DNA of 64,000 nucleotides from contig LR743504.1 in assembly GCA_902712845.1 (NCBI GenBank), positions 4,726,675 through 4,790,674 on the forward strand. Reading direction: 5' to 3'. The position numbers and the translations under genes are program-made. The notes beneath the pieces are model-generated. The model did no database searches and was not told the DNA's origin. It was given only the letters and a program-made list of their open reading frames with translations. The stretch comes from Methylobacterium bullatum. GTDB taxonomy: Bacteria; Pseudomonadota; Alphaproteobacteria; Rhizobiales; Beijerinckiaceae. Shown piece by piece: positions 25,274-34,488 of this stretch (position 1 is the stretch's first letter; every line of letters begins with the position of its first letter).

Positions 25274-27889
25274 ATGGACGAGGCCGACGCGACGACCTCC
25301 AAAGCGACCCGGATGACGGTGCCGAAGCCGCCGGCCGCCCGAAGCCGGCTCGATCAACTCGTATCGCAATCGCAGGCCGCCGGGCTGTGGGAGCGGGCAT
25401 GGCCCCTGCTCTGGCGCGGCCTCGCCGTGATCCTCGCCTTCCTGGCGGTCTCATGGCTGGGGCTCTGGCTCGATCTGCCGCCGGTCTGGCGGATCGCCGG
25501 CCTCACCGTCTTCGTCCTCGCCTTCCTCGCCGGACTGGTGCCGCTGGTCCGCCTATCCCGCCCGAGCCGCCGCGAGGCACTCGCACGCCTCGACCGTGAC
25601 GCCGCCTACGGCGCTTCGTCCCACAACCCGGCCTCCGCCATCGAGGATACGCTCGCCGTCGGGACGACAGATCCTGCGACGCAAGCCCTGTGGGCGCTGC
25701 ATCAGCGCCGCGCCGCTGAGGCGGTCGCGCGAATGAACGTCGGCCTGCCCCGTCCGGGCATGCCGCGCCGCGATCCCTTCGCCCTGCGCGCAGGCCTCGT
25801 CGTGGCGGCGGTCGCCAGCCTGTTCGTCGCCGGCCCGGAATGGCGCCAGCGCATCGGCAGCGCCTTCGACTGGCACGAGGCCGCCGGCCCTGCACCGAGC
25901 TTTCGCGTCGATGGCTGGATCGATCCGCCGCTCTACACCCGGCTTCCGCCCCTCGTCGTCACCATGAACGGCAGCGAGCAGCGCCTGCGCGCCCCGGTGA
26001 ACGCGACGCTGATCGTCCGGATCGCCGGTCAGGGCGACGTCGTGCTGACCCCGAATGCCGGTTTCAAGCCTTTGCCCGGCAAGGAGGCGCGTCCGGACCT
26101 TCGTGAGGACCGCTTCCAGCTCGTCGGCGGCACCGCCGATCTCGTCATCGCCGCGGGCTCCGCGCCCAAGCAGCATCTCATCGTCGAGACCATCCCCGAT
26201 CTCGCCCCGGAAGTCAGGCGTATCGGCGGCCTGGAGGTGAATGCACGCGGTACCTTCAACCTGACTTACCGCGCCAAGGACGATTACGGCATCGCCTCGG
26301 CCGATGGGATCATCGAGCCCCTGGCCGGTGGGCGCTCCCTGGTTCCGGTGCCGAAAATGCCCCTCGCCCTGCCCTCGGATGCGAGCGGGGACACCGACAC
26401 GAAGACGCTGGTGGATCTTACCGACAATCCCTGGTCCGGCGCGCGTGTCCGCCTCACCCTCGTGGTGAAGGACGAGGCCGGCCAGGAGGGGCGGACCGAG
26501 ACGGCGGAGATCACGCTGCCGGCCCGGCCGTTCCGCGAGCCCCTGGCGCGCGCCCTCGCAGAAGAGCGCCGACGCCTCGTCACCGCTCCCGACGAGAGCC
26601 GGCGCCGGGTGCAGACCGCCCTCGACGCGCTGATGATCGCACCGGACCAGTTCACGCCGCAGCCCTCGGTCTTCCTCGGGCTGCGCACCGCATCCCGCCG
26701 GCTGAAAGTGGCGCGGACCGACGAAGCCCTCATCGAGGTGGCCGACCTGCTGTGGGAGATGGCGCTCAAGATCGAGGACGGCGATCTGTCCGATGCGGAG
26801 AAGAGCCTGCGCGCCGCTCAGGACAAGTTGAAGGACGCCATCGAGCGCAACGCGCCGGACGAGGAGATCAAGAAGCTGACGGAGGACCTGAAACAGGCCC
26901 TCGACAAATTCATGAAGCAGATGGCCGAGCGCCAGCAGAAGCAGCCTCAGCAGCAGGGCGAGAAGGGCAAGTCGCAGAAGAACGCCAAGACCGTCACCCC
27001 GGACGATCTGAACAAGATGCTGAAGGACATGGAAGAGGCGATGAAGCGCGGCGACACCGCCGAGGCGCAACGCCTGCTCGAACAGCTGCGCAGCATCCTC
27101 GAGAACCTCCAGACCGCCGAGCCGGGAGCCAAGTCCGACCCGAATGGCCGTGAGATGAGCAAGCAGGCCGAGGAACTCGACAAGATGTCTCGCGAGCAGC
27201 AGGCGCTCCGCGACGAGACCTTCAAGGATGGCCAGAACAAGCGCGGCCAGCAGCCCGGGCAGAAGCAGGGCCAGAAACCCCAGCGCGGCCAGCAGGGGCA
27301 GCAGCAGAACGGCGATCAGAGCCAGCAGGGCGGAGAGCAGGGACAACAGGGTCAGAAAGGCCAGAAGGGCGAACAGGGCCAGGGCGGCGCCGGCGAACGG
27401 CAGCAGGCCTTGCGCCAGCGTCTCGAAGATCTGCAGAAGCGGATGAAGGAACTCGGGATGCAGGGCGAGGAAGGCCTCGCCGACGCCGAAGAGGCGATGC
27501 GCGACGCCGAAGGCGCCCTCGGCGAGGGAAAGGAAGGCGATGCCGTCGACGCTCAGGGCCGTGCCCTCGACGGGCTCAAACGCGGCGCCGAGGGCATGCA
27601 GAAGCAGATGGAGGAGATGGCCCAGGGCGAGGGTGAAGGCGAGGGTGAGCAGGAGGGCGGCGAGAACCCGAGCCAGCAGGGCCAGGCCGGCAATCGCGAC
27701 GACGATCCGCTCGGCCGCCCGACCAAGGGCCGCGATCTCTCCGACGGGCGTGGCAAGGTTCCGACCGCCGACGAATCCGCGGTCCAGCGCACGCGCCGGA
27801 TCATGGAGGAGTTGCGGCGCAAGCTCGGCGATCCGAGTCGGCCCAGGGAAGAGCTTGACTATTTCGAGCGACTGCTCCGGCGAAACTGA
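25274..27889 (+). CDS. TIGR02302/DUF4175 family membrane protein
   Basis: Large envelope protein (871 residues) of the alphaproteobacterial TIGR02302 family, function unknown. Near the N-terminus are two adjacent membrane helices (LLWRGLAVILAFLAVSWLGLWL and WRIAGLTVFVLAFLAGLVPLV) and a third (AGLVVAAVASLFVAG). The middle has beta-rich segments (FRVDGWIDPPLYTRLPPLVV). The second half is helical, then a Gln/Gly/Lys-rich low-complexity tract at about residues 550-720 that includes GQKPQRGQQGQQQNGDQSQQ, and an Asp/Glu/Gly-rich tail. Start ATG at 25274 beginning MDEADATTSKAT. Alone after lysA; the two are on the same strand 116 bases apart. Confidence 0.85.
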   Translation: MDEADATTSKATRMTVPKPPAARSRLDQLVSQSQAAGLWERAWPLLWRGLAVILAFLAVSWLGLWLDLPPVWRIAGLTVFVLAFLAGLVPLVRLSRPSRREALARLDRDAAYGASSHNPASAIEDTLAVGTTDPATQALWALHQRRAAEAVARMNVGLPRPGMPRRDPFALRAGLVVAAVASLFVAGPEWRQRIGSAFDWHEAAGPAPSFRVDGWIDPPLYTRLPPLVVTMNGSEQRLRAPVNATLIVRIAGQGDVVLTPNAGFKPLPGKEARPDLREDRFQLVGGTADLVIAAGSAPKQHLIVETIPDLAPEVRRIGGLEVNARGTFNLTYRAKDDYGIASADGIIEPLAGGRSLVPVPKMPLALPSDASGDTDTKTLVDLTDNPWSGARVRLTLVVKDEAGQEGRTETAEITLPARPFREPLARALAEERRRLVTAPDESRRRVQTALDALMIAPDQFTPQPSVFLGLRTASRRLKVARTDEALIEVADLLWEMALKIEDGDLSDAEKSLRAAQDKLKDAIERNAPDEEIKKLTEDLKQALDKFMKQMAERQQKQPQQQGEKGKSQKNAKTVTPDDLNKMLKDMEEAMKRGDTAEAQRLLEQLRSILENLQTAEPGAKSDPNGREMSKQAEELDKMSREQQALRDETFKDGQNKRGQQPGQKQGQKPQRGQQGQQQNGDQSQQGGEQGQQGQKGQKGEQGQGGAGERQQALRQRLEDLQKRMKELGMQGEEGLADAEEAMRDAEGALGEGKEGDAVDAQGRALDGLKRGAEGMQKQMEEMAQGEGEGEGEQEGGENPSQQGQAGNRDDDPLGRPTKGRDLSDGRGKVPTADESAVQRTRRIMEELRRKLGDPSRPREELDYFERLLRRN

Positions 27890-27988
27890 GGTGCGCATCC
27901 GTTCATCGGGTGCGATGCCCTGCCCTATGGGCTAGGGAAACACCGGAGCCATATGGGCTTCGTCCCCGCGTTCCGAGCCCGAGCCGTC

Positions 27989-28174
27989 ATGTCCTCCAAC
28001 TCCCTCGTCCTCGTCGCCTGTCTCGCCGTGGCCGTCGTGCTGTTGCTCGGCCTCGTCAACATGATGCGCGGCGGCAGCGCCAACACCTCCCAACGCCTCA
28101 TGCGTCTGCGCGTATTGCTGCAGTTTCTGGCGATCATCTTCATCATGGGCGTGGTGTGGTGGCGCTCCGCCTGA
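27989..28174 (+). CDS. Twin-transmembrane protein, small
   Basis: 61 residues with two membrane helices (LVLVACLAVAVVLLLGLVN and LQFLAIIFIMGVVWW) joined by a short loop holding MMRGGSANTSQRLMRLRV. This is the pattern of the small twin-transmembrane (HIG1-like) proteins that in Rhizobiales precede a cob(I)alamin adenosyltransferase gene; here that gene is at 28970, one gene away. Start at 27989 is picked by analogy; an ATG at 27953 has a GGAG four bases upstream and would add 12 residues. Confidence 0.75.
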   Translation: MSSNSLVLVACLAVAVVLLLGLVNMMRGGSANTSQRLMRLRVLLQFLAIIFIMGVVWWRSA

Positions 28175-28319
28175 GCCACGATCACATCTCGGTGAGTGTG
28201 GCGGACGGGCCTCACACGCGATCTAACACGATGACGGGACGGGATTACTGAGCCGCCGGACTGCCGCGAGCGTATTTCAGCGTGATAGGAAGGCTCGGTT
28301 CACTTTGGATCCGTCATCG

Positions 28320-28937
28320 ATGCAAGCCATCTGCTCTCGCCTGGTCGCCGGCATTCTCGCCCTGCCCGTCGTGTGTTCCGCCCAGGCTGCCGATCTCGGT
28401 TCGCCGCCCCCCGCAGCGGCCTACGTCACGCCGGTTCAGCCTCTGAGCATCGTCTCCGAGGTGCGTATCGGCGGGGCCGTCCAGGATCCCGGCAGCGCGG
28501 AGAAGAACACCAACGCCATCAACGGCGAGATCCTGTTCTACAAGCCGGTGGTGAGCCTCGACCCGTTCTGGCAGGCCTTCGTGCCGCGCCCGACCGTGGG
28601 CGGCAGCTACAATTTCGATGGCCGCACCAGCTACGCCTATATCGGCGCGACCTGGACGGTGGACCTCTTCCCTCAGACCCTGAACAACCGGGTCTTCATC
28701 GAAGGCTTCTTCGGCGCGGGCGCGCATAACGGATATACCGGCCTCAAGGCCAACGCACCGGCGGGTTTCAATGCCCTGGGCTGCAACCCGCTGTTCCGCG
28801 AAGCGGCGGCTCTCGGCTTCCGTCTTACGGAGCATTGGAGCATCATGGCCACCGTCGAGCACATGTCGAATGCCGGCCTGTGCCACGAGAACCGTGGCCT
28901 GACGAATTTCGGCGGCAAGATCGGTTACACGTTCTGA
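28320..28937 (+). CDS. Acyloxyacyl hydrolase, PagL-like lipid A deacylase
   Basis: Outer-membrane beta-barrel of the PagL family (lipid A 3-O-deacylase). 205 residues. Signal peptide (LVAGILALPVVCSAQAAD) followed by alternating amphipathic strands (SYNFDGRTSYAYIGATWTVDL, NNRVFIEGFFGAG). Near the C-terminus, EHMSNAGLCHENRGLTNFGGKIGYTF contains the H-x-S-N pattern (H181, S183) that matches the PagL catalytic His and Ser, and ends in an aromatic Phe as outer-membrane proteins do. A TTG at 28305 is in frame upstream. Alternative: other members of the acyloxyacyl hydrolase family with different lipid targets. Confidence 0.8.
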   Translation: MQAICSRLVAGILALPVVCSAQAADLGSPPPAAAYVTPVQPLSIVSEVRIGGAVQDPGSAEKNTNAINGEILFYKPVVSLDPFWQAFVPRPTVGGSYNFDGRTSYAYIGATWTVDLFPQTLNNRVFIEGFFGAGAHNGYTGLKANAPAGFNALGCNPLFREAAALGFRLTEHWSIMATVEHMSNAGLCHENRGLTNFGGKIGYTF

Positions 28938-28969
28938 GCCCGACGCCTGAATCTGAGATCGGATAATCC

Positions 28970-29542
28970 TTGGTCACCCTGAACCGCATCTACACGCGCA
29001 CCGGCGACAAGGGCTCCACGGCGCTCGCCAATGGCGAACGTCGCTCCAAGGCGGATCTGAGGGTCGAGGCCTATGGCACGGTCGATGAGACCAATGCCTG
29101 TATCGGCCTCGTCCGGCTCCATGCCGATATCGTCCTCGACGCCATGCTCGGGCGCATCCAGAACGACCTGTTCGATCTCGGTGCCGATCTCGCCACGCCG
29201 GAAAGTGACGAGCCGCCGGCCTACGAGCCCCTGCGCATCGTCGCGAGCCAGGTGAAGCGCATTGAGGCGGATATCGACCTGCTCAACGCCGAGCTGTCGC
29301 CGCTGAAATCCTTCGTGCTCCCCGGTGGTTCGGCGGCTTCCGCCGCGCTCCATCTCGCCCGCACGATCTGCCGCCGGGCCGAGCGCCTGACGGTGGCTCT
29401 CGCGGCCGTGGAGGGCGAGCGCGTCTCGCCGGAGGCGCTGCAATACCTGAACCGCTTGTCGGACTTCCTCTTCGTCGCGAGCCGCACGGCCAATGCCAAT
29501 GGAGCCGACGACGTGCTCTGGGTTCCGGGTAAGAACCGCTGA
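28970..29542 (+). CDS. Cob(I)yrinic acid a,c-diamide adenosyltransferase (PduO type)
   Basis: Transfers adenosyl from ATP to cob(I)alamin, giving adenosylcobalamin, cytosolic. 190 residues. Signature N-terminus: LNRIYTRTGDKGSTALANGERR (ATP-binding), then ADLRVEAYGTVDETNACIG and the C-terminal LQYLNRLSDFLFVASRTAN. The start is a TTG at 28970, required to give the family N-terminus MVTLNRIYTRTGD; no ATG or GTG lies in frame close by. Ends 220 bases before etfB. Adenosylcobalamin supports mutases of acyl-CoA metabolism, which fits the neighbouring etf genes. Confidence 0.93.
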   Translation: MVTLNRIYTRTGDKGSTALANGERRSKADLRVEAYGTVDETNACIGLVRLHADIVLDAMLGRIQNDLFDLGADLATPESDEPPAYEPLRIVASQVKRIEADIDLLNAELSPLKSFVLPGGSAASAALHLARTICRRAERLTVALAAVEGERVSPEALQYLNRLSDFLFVASRTANANGADDVLWVPGKNR

Positions 29543-29762
29543 GGCGGGATATCTGGTAGACCGCATACAAGCGAACGTGGATTACGAATCGCATGTGTTC
29601 GACGCGGGGCTAGACTGTCGCACGCGTTGACAAGTCTGAAATCCCCCCGTTACGGTCCGCCGCTTCATTCCAAGAGGGTGCCCGGACCTTCGACCGCGTC
29701 GAAGGCCCCTCGCGCGCTGCGCCGGCCCTTGCCAAGAAAATCATTGGAGGATTGTGACCGCC

Positions 29763-30512
29763 ATGAAGGTTCTGGTGCCCGTCAAGCGGGTCGTCGACTA
29801 CAACGTCAAGATCCGCGTCAAGGCCGACGGTTCGGGCGTTGAACTCGCCAATGTCAAGATGTCGATGAACCCCTTCGACGAGATCGCCGTCGAAGAAGCG
29901 ATTCGTCTCAAGGAAAAGGGCAAGGCGACCGAGATCGTCGCCGTGTCCATCGGCCCGCAGCAGGCGCAGGAGACGTTGCGCACGGCTCTGGCCATGGGCG
30001 CCGACCGGGCGATCCTGGTGAAGACCGATGGTCTCGTGGAGCCGCTGGCCGTGGCCAAGATCCTGAAGGCAATCGTCGAGAAGGAGGCCCCCGGCCTCGT
30101 CATCCTCGGCAAGCAGGCCATCGACGACGATTCCAACCAAACCGGGCAGATGCTGGCCGCCCTGCTCGACTGGCCCCAGGGCACCTTCGCCTTCAAGCTC
30201 GAGTTCGGGGACGGTTCCATCGACGTCACCCGTGAGGTCGATGGCGGCCTGCAGACCGTCACCCTCGCCCTGCCGGCGATCGTGACCACGGATCTGCGCC
30301 TGAACGAGCCGCGTTACGCGTCGCTTCCCAACATCATGAAGGCGAAGAAGAAGCCCCTCGAGGAGCTCAGCCCCGATGCGCTCGGCGTCGACGTGACTCC
30401 CCGGGTCAAGGTGCTCAAGACCGTCGAGCCGGCCGGACGCAAGGCGGGCATCAAGGTCGGCTCCGCGGCCGAGCTCGTCCAGAAGCTGAAGGGCGAAGCC
30501 TCGGTTATCTGA
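29763..30512 (+). CDS. etfB: Electron transfer flavoprotein subunit beta
   Basis: Beta subunit (AMP-binding) of the soluble ETF, which takes electrons from acyl-CoA dehydrogenases and passes them to ETF:quinone oxidoreductase. 249 residues. MKVLVPVKRVVDYNVKIRV, SMNPFDEIAVEEAIRLKE and GADRAILVKTDG, LGKQAIDDDSNQTGQMLAALL are family markers. The ATG at 29763 follows GGAGG by 12 bases; a GTG at 29754 lies only three bases after GGAGG and would add three residues. Followed by etfA after 134 bases. Confidence 0.97.
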   Translation: MKVLVPVKRVVDYNVKIRVKADGSGVELANVKMSMNPFDEIAVEEAIRLKEKGKATEIVAVSIGPQQAQETLRTALAMGADRAILVKTDGLVEPLAVAKILKAIVEKEAPGLVILGKQAIDDDSNQTGQMLAALLDWPQGTFAFKLEFGDGSIDVTREVDGGLQTVTLALPAIVTTDLRLNEPRYASLPNIMKAKKKPLEELSPDALGVDVTPRVKVLKTVEPAGRKAGIKVGSAAELVQKLKGEASVI

Positions 30513-30646
30513 GCGTCACGCCCCGTCCGCGCTCCGGCCGTCGCAGGATGGCCGGTGCCGGCCCACAATCCCTGTCCTCGGCCGCAGACCGGCGCGACGC
30601 CGCGACGGATGCCAGGCCGCACCGCATATGAGGTTCGACGCATAGC

Positions 30647-31597
30647 ATGGCCATTCTCCTCCTCATCGAGCACGATAACGGCGCCGTGCGCGACGCCAGC
30701 CTGAAGGCACTCTCCGCCGCCAAGGAAATCGGCGGACCGATCCACGCCCTGGTCGCCGGAGCCGGAAGCCGGCCTGCGGCCGATGCCGCCGCCGCCCTCG
30801 ACGGTGTCGAGAAGGTGCTGCTGGCCGAGGATGCCGCCTACGACCACGCCCTGGCCGAACCGACGGCGGCGCTGATCATCTCGCTCGCGGGCGATTACGA
30901 CGTGATCATCGCCGCTGCCTCCACCACCGGAAAGAACGTGCTGCCGCGCGTGGCCGCCCTTCTCGACGTGGCGCAGATCTCGGACATCATGAGCGTGATC
31001 TCGCCCGACACGTTCGACCGGCCGATCTATGCCGGCAACGCGATCCAGACCGTCCAGGCTGCCGAGGGCAAGAAGGTCATCACGGTCCGCATGGCGGCGT
31101 TCAAGGCCGCGTCAGCTGGCGGCTCTGCGGCTCCGGTGGAGCCGGTCTCGGCGAGCGCGCCCGCTTCCTCCAAATCCACCTTCAAGGGCGAGGAGATCGC
31201 CCAGTCCGACCGGCCCGAACTGGCGGCTGCCAAGATCATCGTCTCGGGTGGTCGCTCGCTCGGTTCCTCGGACAAGTTCAAGGAGCTGATCGAGCCCTTG
31301 GCCGATGCCCTCGGCGCGGCGGTGGGTGCCTCGCGCGCCGCCGTCGATGCGGGCTACGCCCCGAACGACTGGCAGGTCGGCCAGACCGGCAAGGTCGTGG
31401 CACCGGACCTCTACGTGGCGGTGGGCATCTCCGGCGCGATCCAGCATCTGGCCGGCATGAAGGATTCGAAGGTCATCGTCGCCATCAACAAGGACGAGGA
31501 CGCGCCGATCTTCCAGGTGGCGGATTACGGCCTCGTCGGCGACCTGTTCCAGATCGTCCCCGAGCTTCAGGCCGAGATCGCCAAAGCCAAGGGCTGA
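30647..31597 (+). CDS. etfA: Electron transfer flavoprotein subunit alpha
   Basis: FAD-binding subunit of ETF. 316 residues with the C-terminal FAD domain: VVAPDLYVAVGISGAIQHLAGMKDSKVIVAINKDEDAPIFQVADYGLVGD, the classical EtfA fingerprint, and LAAAKIIVSGGRSLGSSDKFKELIEPLADALGAAVGASRAAVDAGY upstream. N-terminal half: ALVAGAG, AAASTTGKNVLPRVAALLDV. Partner of etfB, in the same direction with 134 bases between. An intrinsic terminator follows. Confidence 0.97.
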   Translation: MAILLLIEHDNGAVRDASLKALSAAKEIGGPIHALVAGAGSRPAADAAAALDGVEKVLLAEDAAYDHALAEPTAALIISLAGDYDVIIAAASTTGKNVLPRVAALLDVAQISDIMSVISPDTFDRPIYAGNAIQTVQAAEGKKVITVRMAAFKAASAGGSAAPVEPVSASAPASSKSTFKGEEIAQSDRPELAAAKIIVSGGRSLGSSDKFKELIEPLADALGAAVGASRAAVDAGYAPNDWQVGQTGKVVAPDLYVAVGISGAIQHLAGMKDSKVIVAINKDEDAPIFQVADYGLVGDLFQIVPELQAEIAKAKG

Positions 31598-31626
31598 CCC
31601 TAAGCCCCGGAACCGCGACAGGGCTT

Positions 31627-31656
31627 CGCCGCGGGCATCCGCGGCGGAGTTCTTTT
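31627..31656 (+). terminator. Likely terminator after etfA
   Basis: Perfect 8-bp inverted repeat CGCCGCGG, loop GCAT, CCGCGGCG (31627-31646) followed by GAGTTCTTTT. About 30 bases after the etfA stop. It would separate etfBA from the downstream dehydrogenase, although partial read-through is possible because the T run is only four long. Confidence 0.6.
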
Positions 31657-31807
31657 CCCATTTAAGCGCTTGCCCGGGCTGCACCTCAGCGAGAAAATGA
31701 TCTAGGAATTTTGTGCGCCGCATTTCAATTGCGGTGCCAACGCCTCGATCGCTAGGCGGGCGTTCTGCGGCCGAACCGGCCGCGCCTCAGGGGTGCGAGT
31801 TCAAGCG

Positions 31808-32689
31808 ATGGCCATCGAGATCAAGACCGTCGGAATCATCGGCGCCGGCCAGATGGGAAGCGGCATCGCCCATGTCTGCGCCATGGCCGGACTGGACGTG
31901 CGGCTGAACGACCGCGACACCGCCCGCATCCATAGCGGGCTCGCGACGATCGACGGCAATCTGGCGCGTCAGGTCTCCAAGGGCACGATCACCGACGAGC
32001 AGAGACGCAGTGGCGTCGCCCGTATCCTCGCCGCCGAAAGCTACGACGACCTTGCCCCCTGTGACCTCGTCATCGAGGCGGCGACGGAAGACGAGGCGAC
32101 CAAGCGCCAGATCTTCACCGCCCTGTGCCCGTCGCTGAACCCTGACGCCATCGTGGCGACGAACACCTCGTCGATCTCGATCACCCGCCTCGCCGCCGCG
32201 ACCGACCGGCCGGAGCGGTTCATCGGCATCCATTTCATGAATCCGGTCCCCGTCATGCAGCTCGTGGAGCTGATCCGGGGCATCGCCACGGCGGACCCGA
32301 CCTACGTCTCGGCCAAAGCTTTCATCGCCAAGCTCGGCAAGACCTCCACCATGTCGGAGGATTTCCCGGCCTTCATCGTCAACCGCATCCTGCTGCCGAT
32401 GATCAACGAGGCGATCTATACGCTCTACGAAGGTGTCGGCTCCGTGGAGGCCATCGACACCGCGATGAAGCTCGGCGCCAATCATCCGATGGGGCCGCTG
32501 CAGCTGGCCGATTTCATCGGCCTCGATACCTGCCTGTCGGTGATGCAGGTGCTCTACGAAGGGCTGGCCGATTCGAAGTATCGCCCCTGCCCGCTTCTGG
32601 TGAAATATGTCGAGGCCGGCTGGCTCGGCCGGAAGACGAAGCGCGGCTTCTACGATTATCGCGGTGAAACCCCGGTCCCGACCCGCTGA
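31808..32689 (+). CDS. hbd: 3-hydroxybutyryl-CoA dehydrogenase
   Basis: NAD(P)-dependent 3-hydroxyacyl-CoA dehydrogenase, interconverting 3-hydroxybutyryl-CoA and acetoacetyl-CoA, cytosolic. 293 residues. Rossmann motif VGIIGAGQMGSGIAHVCAMAG, then DLVIEAATEDEATKRQIF, TNTSSISITRLA, the catalytic His in FIGIHFMNPVPVMQLVELI, and the substrate domain FIVNRILLPMINEAIYTLYEGV, GANHPMGPLQLADFIGLDT and KTKRGFYDY. Start at 31808; an in-frame ATG at 31793 adds MRVQA. Directly downstream of etfBA, consistent with fatty-acid or PHB/C4 acyl-CoA metabolism. Confidence 0.95.
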   Translation: MAIEIKTVGIIGAGQMGSGIAHVCAMAGLDVRLNDRDTARIHSGLATIDGNLARQVSKGTITDEQRRSGVARILAAESYDDLAPCDLVIEAATEDEATKRQIFTALCPSLNPDAIVATNTSSISITRLAAATDRPERFIGIHFMNPVPVMQLVELIRGIATADPTYVSAKAFIAKLGKTSTMSEDFPAFIVNRILLPMINEAIYTLYEGVGSVEAIDTAMKLGANHPMGPLQLADFIGLDTCLSVMQVLYEGLADSKYRPCPLLVKYVEAGWLGRKTKRGFYDYRGETPVPTR

Positions 32690-32767
32690 GACCCGGCGGG
32701 CGACGCGCGGAGGCCTTCAAATCGGCTTTCGAAGGCAAGGACCGAAAGCCGATCGGTGCACGTGCGA

Positions 32768-34267
32768 TCAGACGAAGAAGCCGGACTCCACTCCGCCGGG
32801 CACGATGTCGTTGAGCACCACCGTCCCGCCGCCCGACAGAGTGAGAAGCGCGTCACCGTAAATGTCGTGGCCCACCGTGTAGGTCTGTCCCGACAGGTCG
32901 ATGCGATCGCCGTCGCCGAACTTGAAATCGACGATGACGTCGTGGCCGGAAGCGGCCTCGAACACGAAGCGATCGGCGCCGTTGCCTCCTGTCAGCTGGT
33001 CCGCGCCCGCGCCGCCGACGAGGACGTCATTGCCGGCGCGCGCATGGATCTTGTCGTCGCCGGCACCGCCCCGCATGACGTTGGCGGCGCCATTGCCCCA
33101 GAGGAAGTTGTCGAGGGTGTTTCCACTCACGTTGATCGCGTTGGCCCCCTGAAGAACTACGTCCTCCACATGCGTACCGGAGATCGCGAAGGAGACGCTC
33201 GTCAGGAGACGGTCATGTCCCTCGCGCCCGGCCTCGACGACGCGGTCCCCCCGGTTGTCGGCCGTGAAAATGTCGTCCCCGGCACCTCCCACCATCAGAT
33301 CGGCCCCCTGCCCGCCGTCGATGGAATCGTTGCCCCGGCCTGAGTTGATCGTGTCGTTTCCTGCCATCCCGAAGATGGTGTCGCTCCAGATCGTGCCGTG
33401 GAGGGTCTCGGACGCGACGCTGCCGTTGATCATATTGAGGCCGTCATCGGTCAGCCGATAGATGGTGACCGCTTCCGGGTTGGCGTCCGATTGATACTCG
33501 GTCCAGTGTGCCGCGATCTTGTCCAATCCGTTATCGACGACCTCCATCGTCCCGGTCTGGTTGTGGCTGGACACCACCGTGAAGCTGTGGGGGCCACCGT
33601 TCTGCCAGTGCAGCCGCACCACGTCGCCCGGCTGAAGCTCGGATTGCCAGTCGGTGTCCTCGGCGGTTCCGCGATGGGCGATGCGCCAATACCCCCCTTC
33701 GACGTTTTGCGAGGGCAGGCCGTAGGAATGGTTCGGCAACGGGGCGCCGGCGGAGGCCGCGATGGTGTCGGCGATGAAGTAGCAATCGTTGCCGTTGGGA
33801 ACATCGTGCTCGGCGACCGCCAGGGCGCGTGCGGCGGCGACGATGTCGGAGGGGTTTACGATGCCATCGTACGCGTCCAGGCCCTTCAGCTCCCCGGGGA
33901 CGGTCTGAAGACGAAGATTCTGGTATTGGCCGGCGCCGGTCTTCACCGCGATCTCGACATTCGCGAAGATGAGGTTGCCGGCCTTCAGCGAATAATCATC
34001 GAGCTGCGTCTGATTGAAGATCGTGTAGGTCTTGTCGTCTTCGAGGGCCTTGCCGTTGCGCAGCACGGTCGTCGCCGAGGGGATATCGGGATTCCAGTAG
34101 CTGAACGGCGTGTAGCCTGGCGTGGTCGCGTAGGAAATCTGCAGCTTCGTGAATTCGGACACAGCTTCCTTGCCGTAAGCCTGTTCGAGCAATGCCCGCA
34201 GGCTGATCGTGGCTCCAGGATCGCCGAAGAAGGGAACAGGCAGGCTCGCTGGTGTGTAGGTAATCAT
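32768..34267 (-). CDS. RTX calcium-binding protein with papain-like N-terminal domain
   Basis: 499-residue protein without a Sec signal. The C-terminal part holds hemolysin-type nonapeptide repeats (GMAGNDTINSGRGNDSIDGG at about 300-319, GGAGDDIF; GGAGDDKIHARAGNDVLVGGAGADQLTGGNG at about 400-430) and a C-terminal region ending GGVESGFFV, as in type I secreted RTX proteins. The N-terminal ~270 residues look like a CHAP/NlpC-type papain fold: C162 in NGNDCYFIADTIAASAG, GDVVRLHW, H227 in NGGPHSFTVV, and D245-N246 in MEVVDNGL, in the order Cys-His-Asp/Asn. Chosen start 34267 (MITYTPAS). No secretion genes are adjacent. Proteolytic or amidase activity is inferred. Confidence 0.75.
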   Translation of the reverse strand: MITYTPASLPVPFFGDPGATISLRALLEQAYGKEAVSEFTKLQISYATTPGYTPFSYWNPDIPSATTVLRNGKALEDDKTYTIFNQTQLDDYSLKAGNLIFANVEIAVKTGAGQYQNLRLQTVPGELKGLDAYDGIVNPSDIVAAARALAVAEHDVPNGNDCYFIADTIAASAGAPLPNHSYGLPSQNVEGGYWRIAHRGTAEDTDWQSELQPGDVVRLHWQNGGPHSFTVVSSHNQTGTMEVVDNGLDKIAAHWTEYQSDANPEAVTIYRLTDDGLNMINGSVASETLHGTIWSDTIFGMAGNDTINSGRGNDSIDGGQGADLMVGGAGDDIFTADNRGDRVVEAGREGHDRLLTSVSFAISGTHVEDVVLQGANAINVSGNTLDNFLWGNGAANVMRGGAGDDKIHARAGNDVLVGGAGADQLTGGNGADRFVFEAASGHDVIVDFKFGDGDRIDLSGQTYTVGHDIYGDALLTLSGGGTVVLNDIVPGGVESGFFV

Positions 34268-34488
34268 CGGCGGTTCTCGAACGCATCGAAAAGACGCCGA
34301 GAACTCTGCGGATGAAGTCCTAACAGAGATTGACTGCAGGTAGCGAAAATGATCGAGCCCGAACAATTCCCATGGCGTGGAATCTCAGCTTCGATTCTGT
34401 CACCGAACAGAAGAGTGCCACGGTATCGCGTCCGGGACGTATCCCTTGGCGTTACCGTGGCACGGCCTATCCTGAGCTGGGGATATGC

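Noticed and set aside
25553..27898. 781-codon minus-strand frame across the DUF4175 gene
   Set aside because: Antisense shadow; Leu-rich because it mirrors the Gln/Lys/Glu-rich strand.
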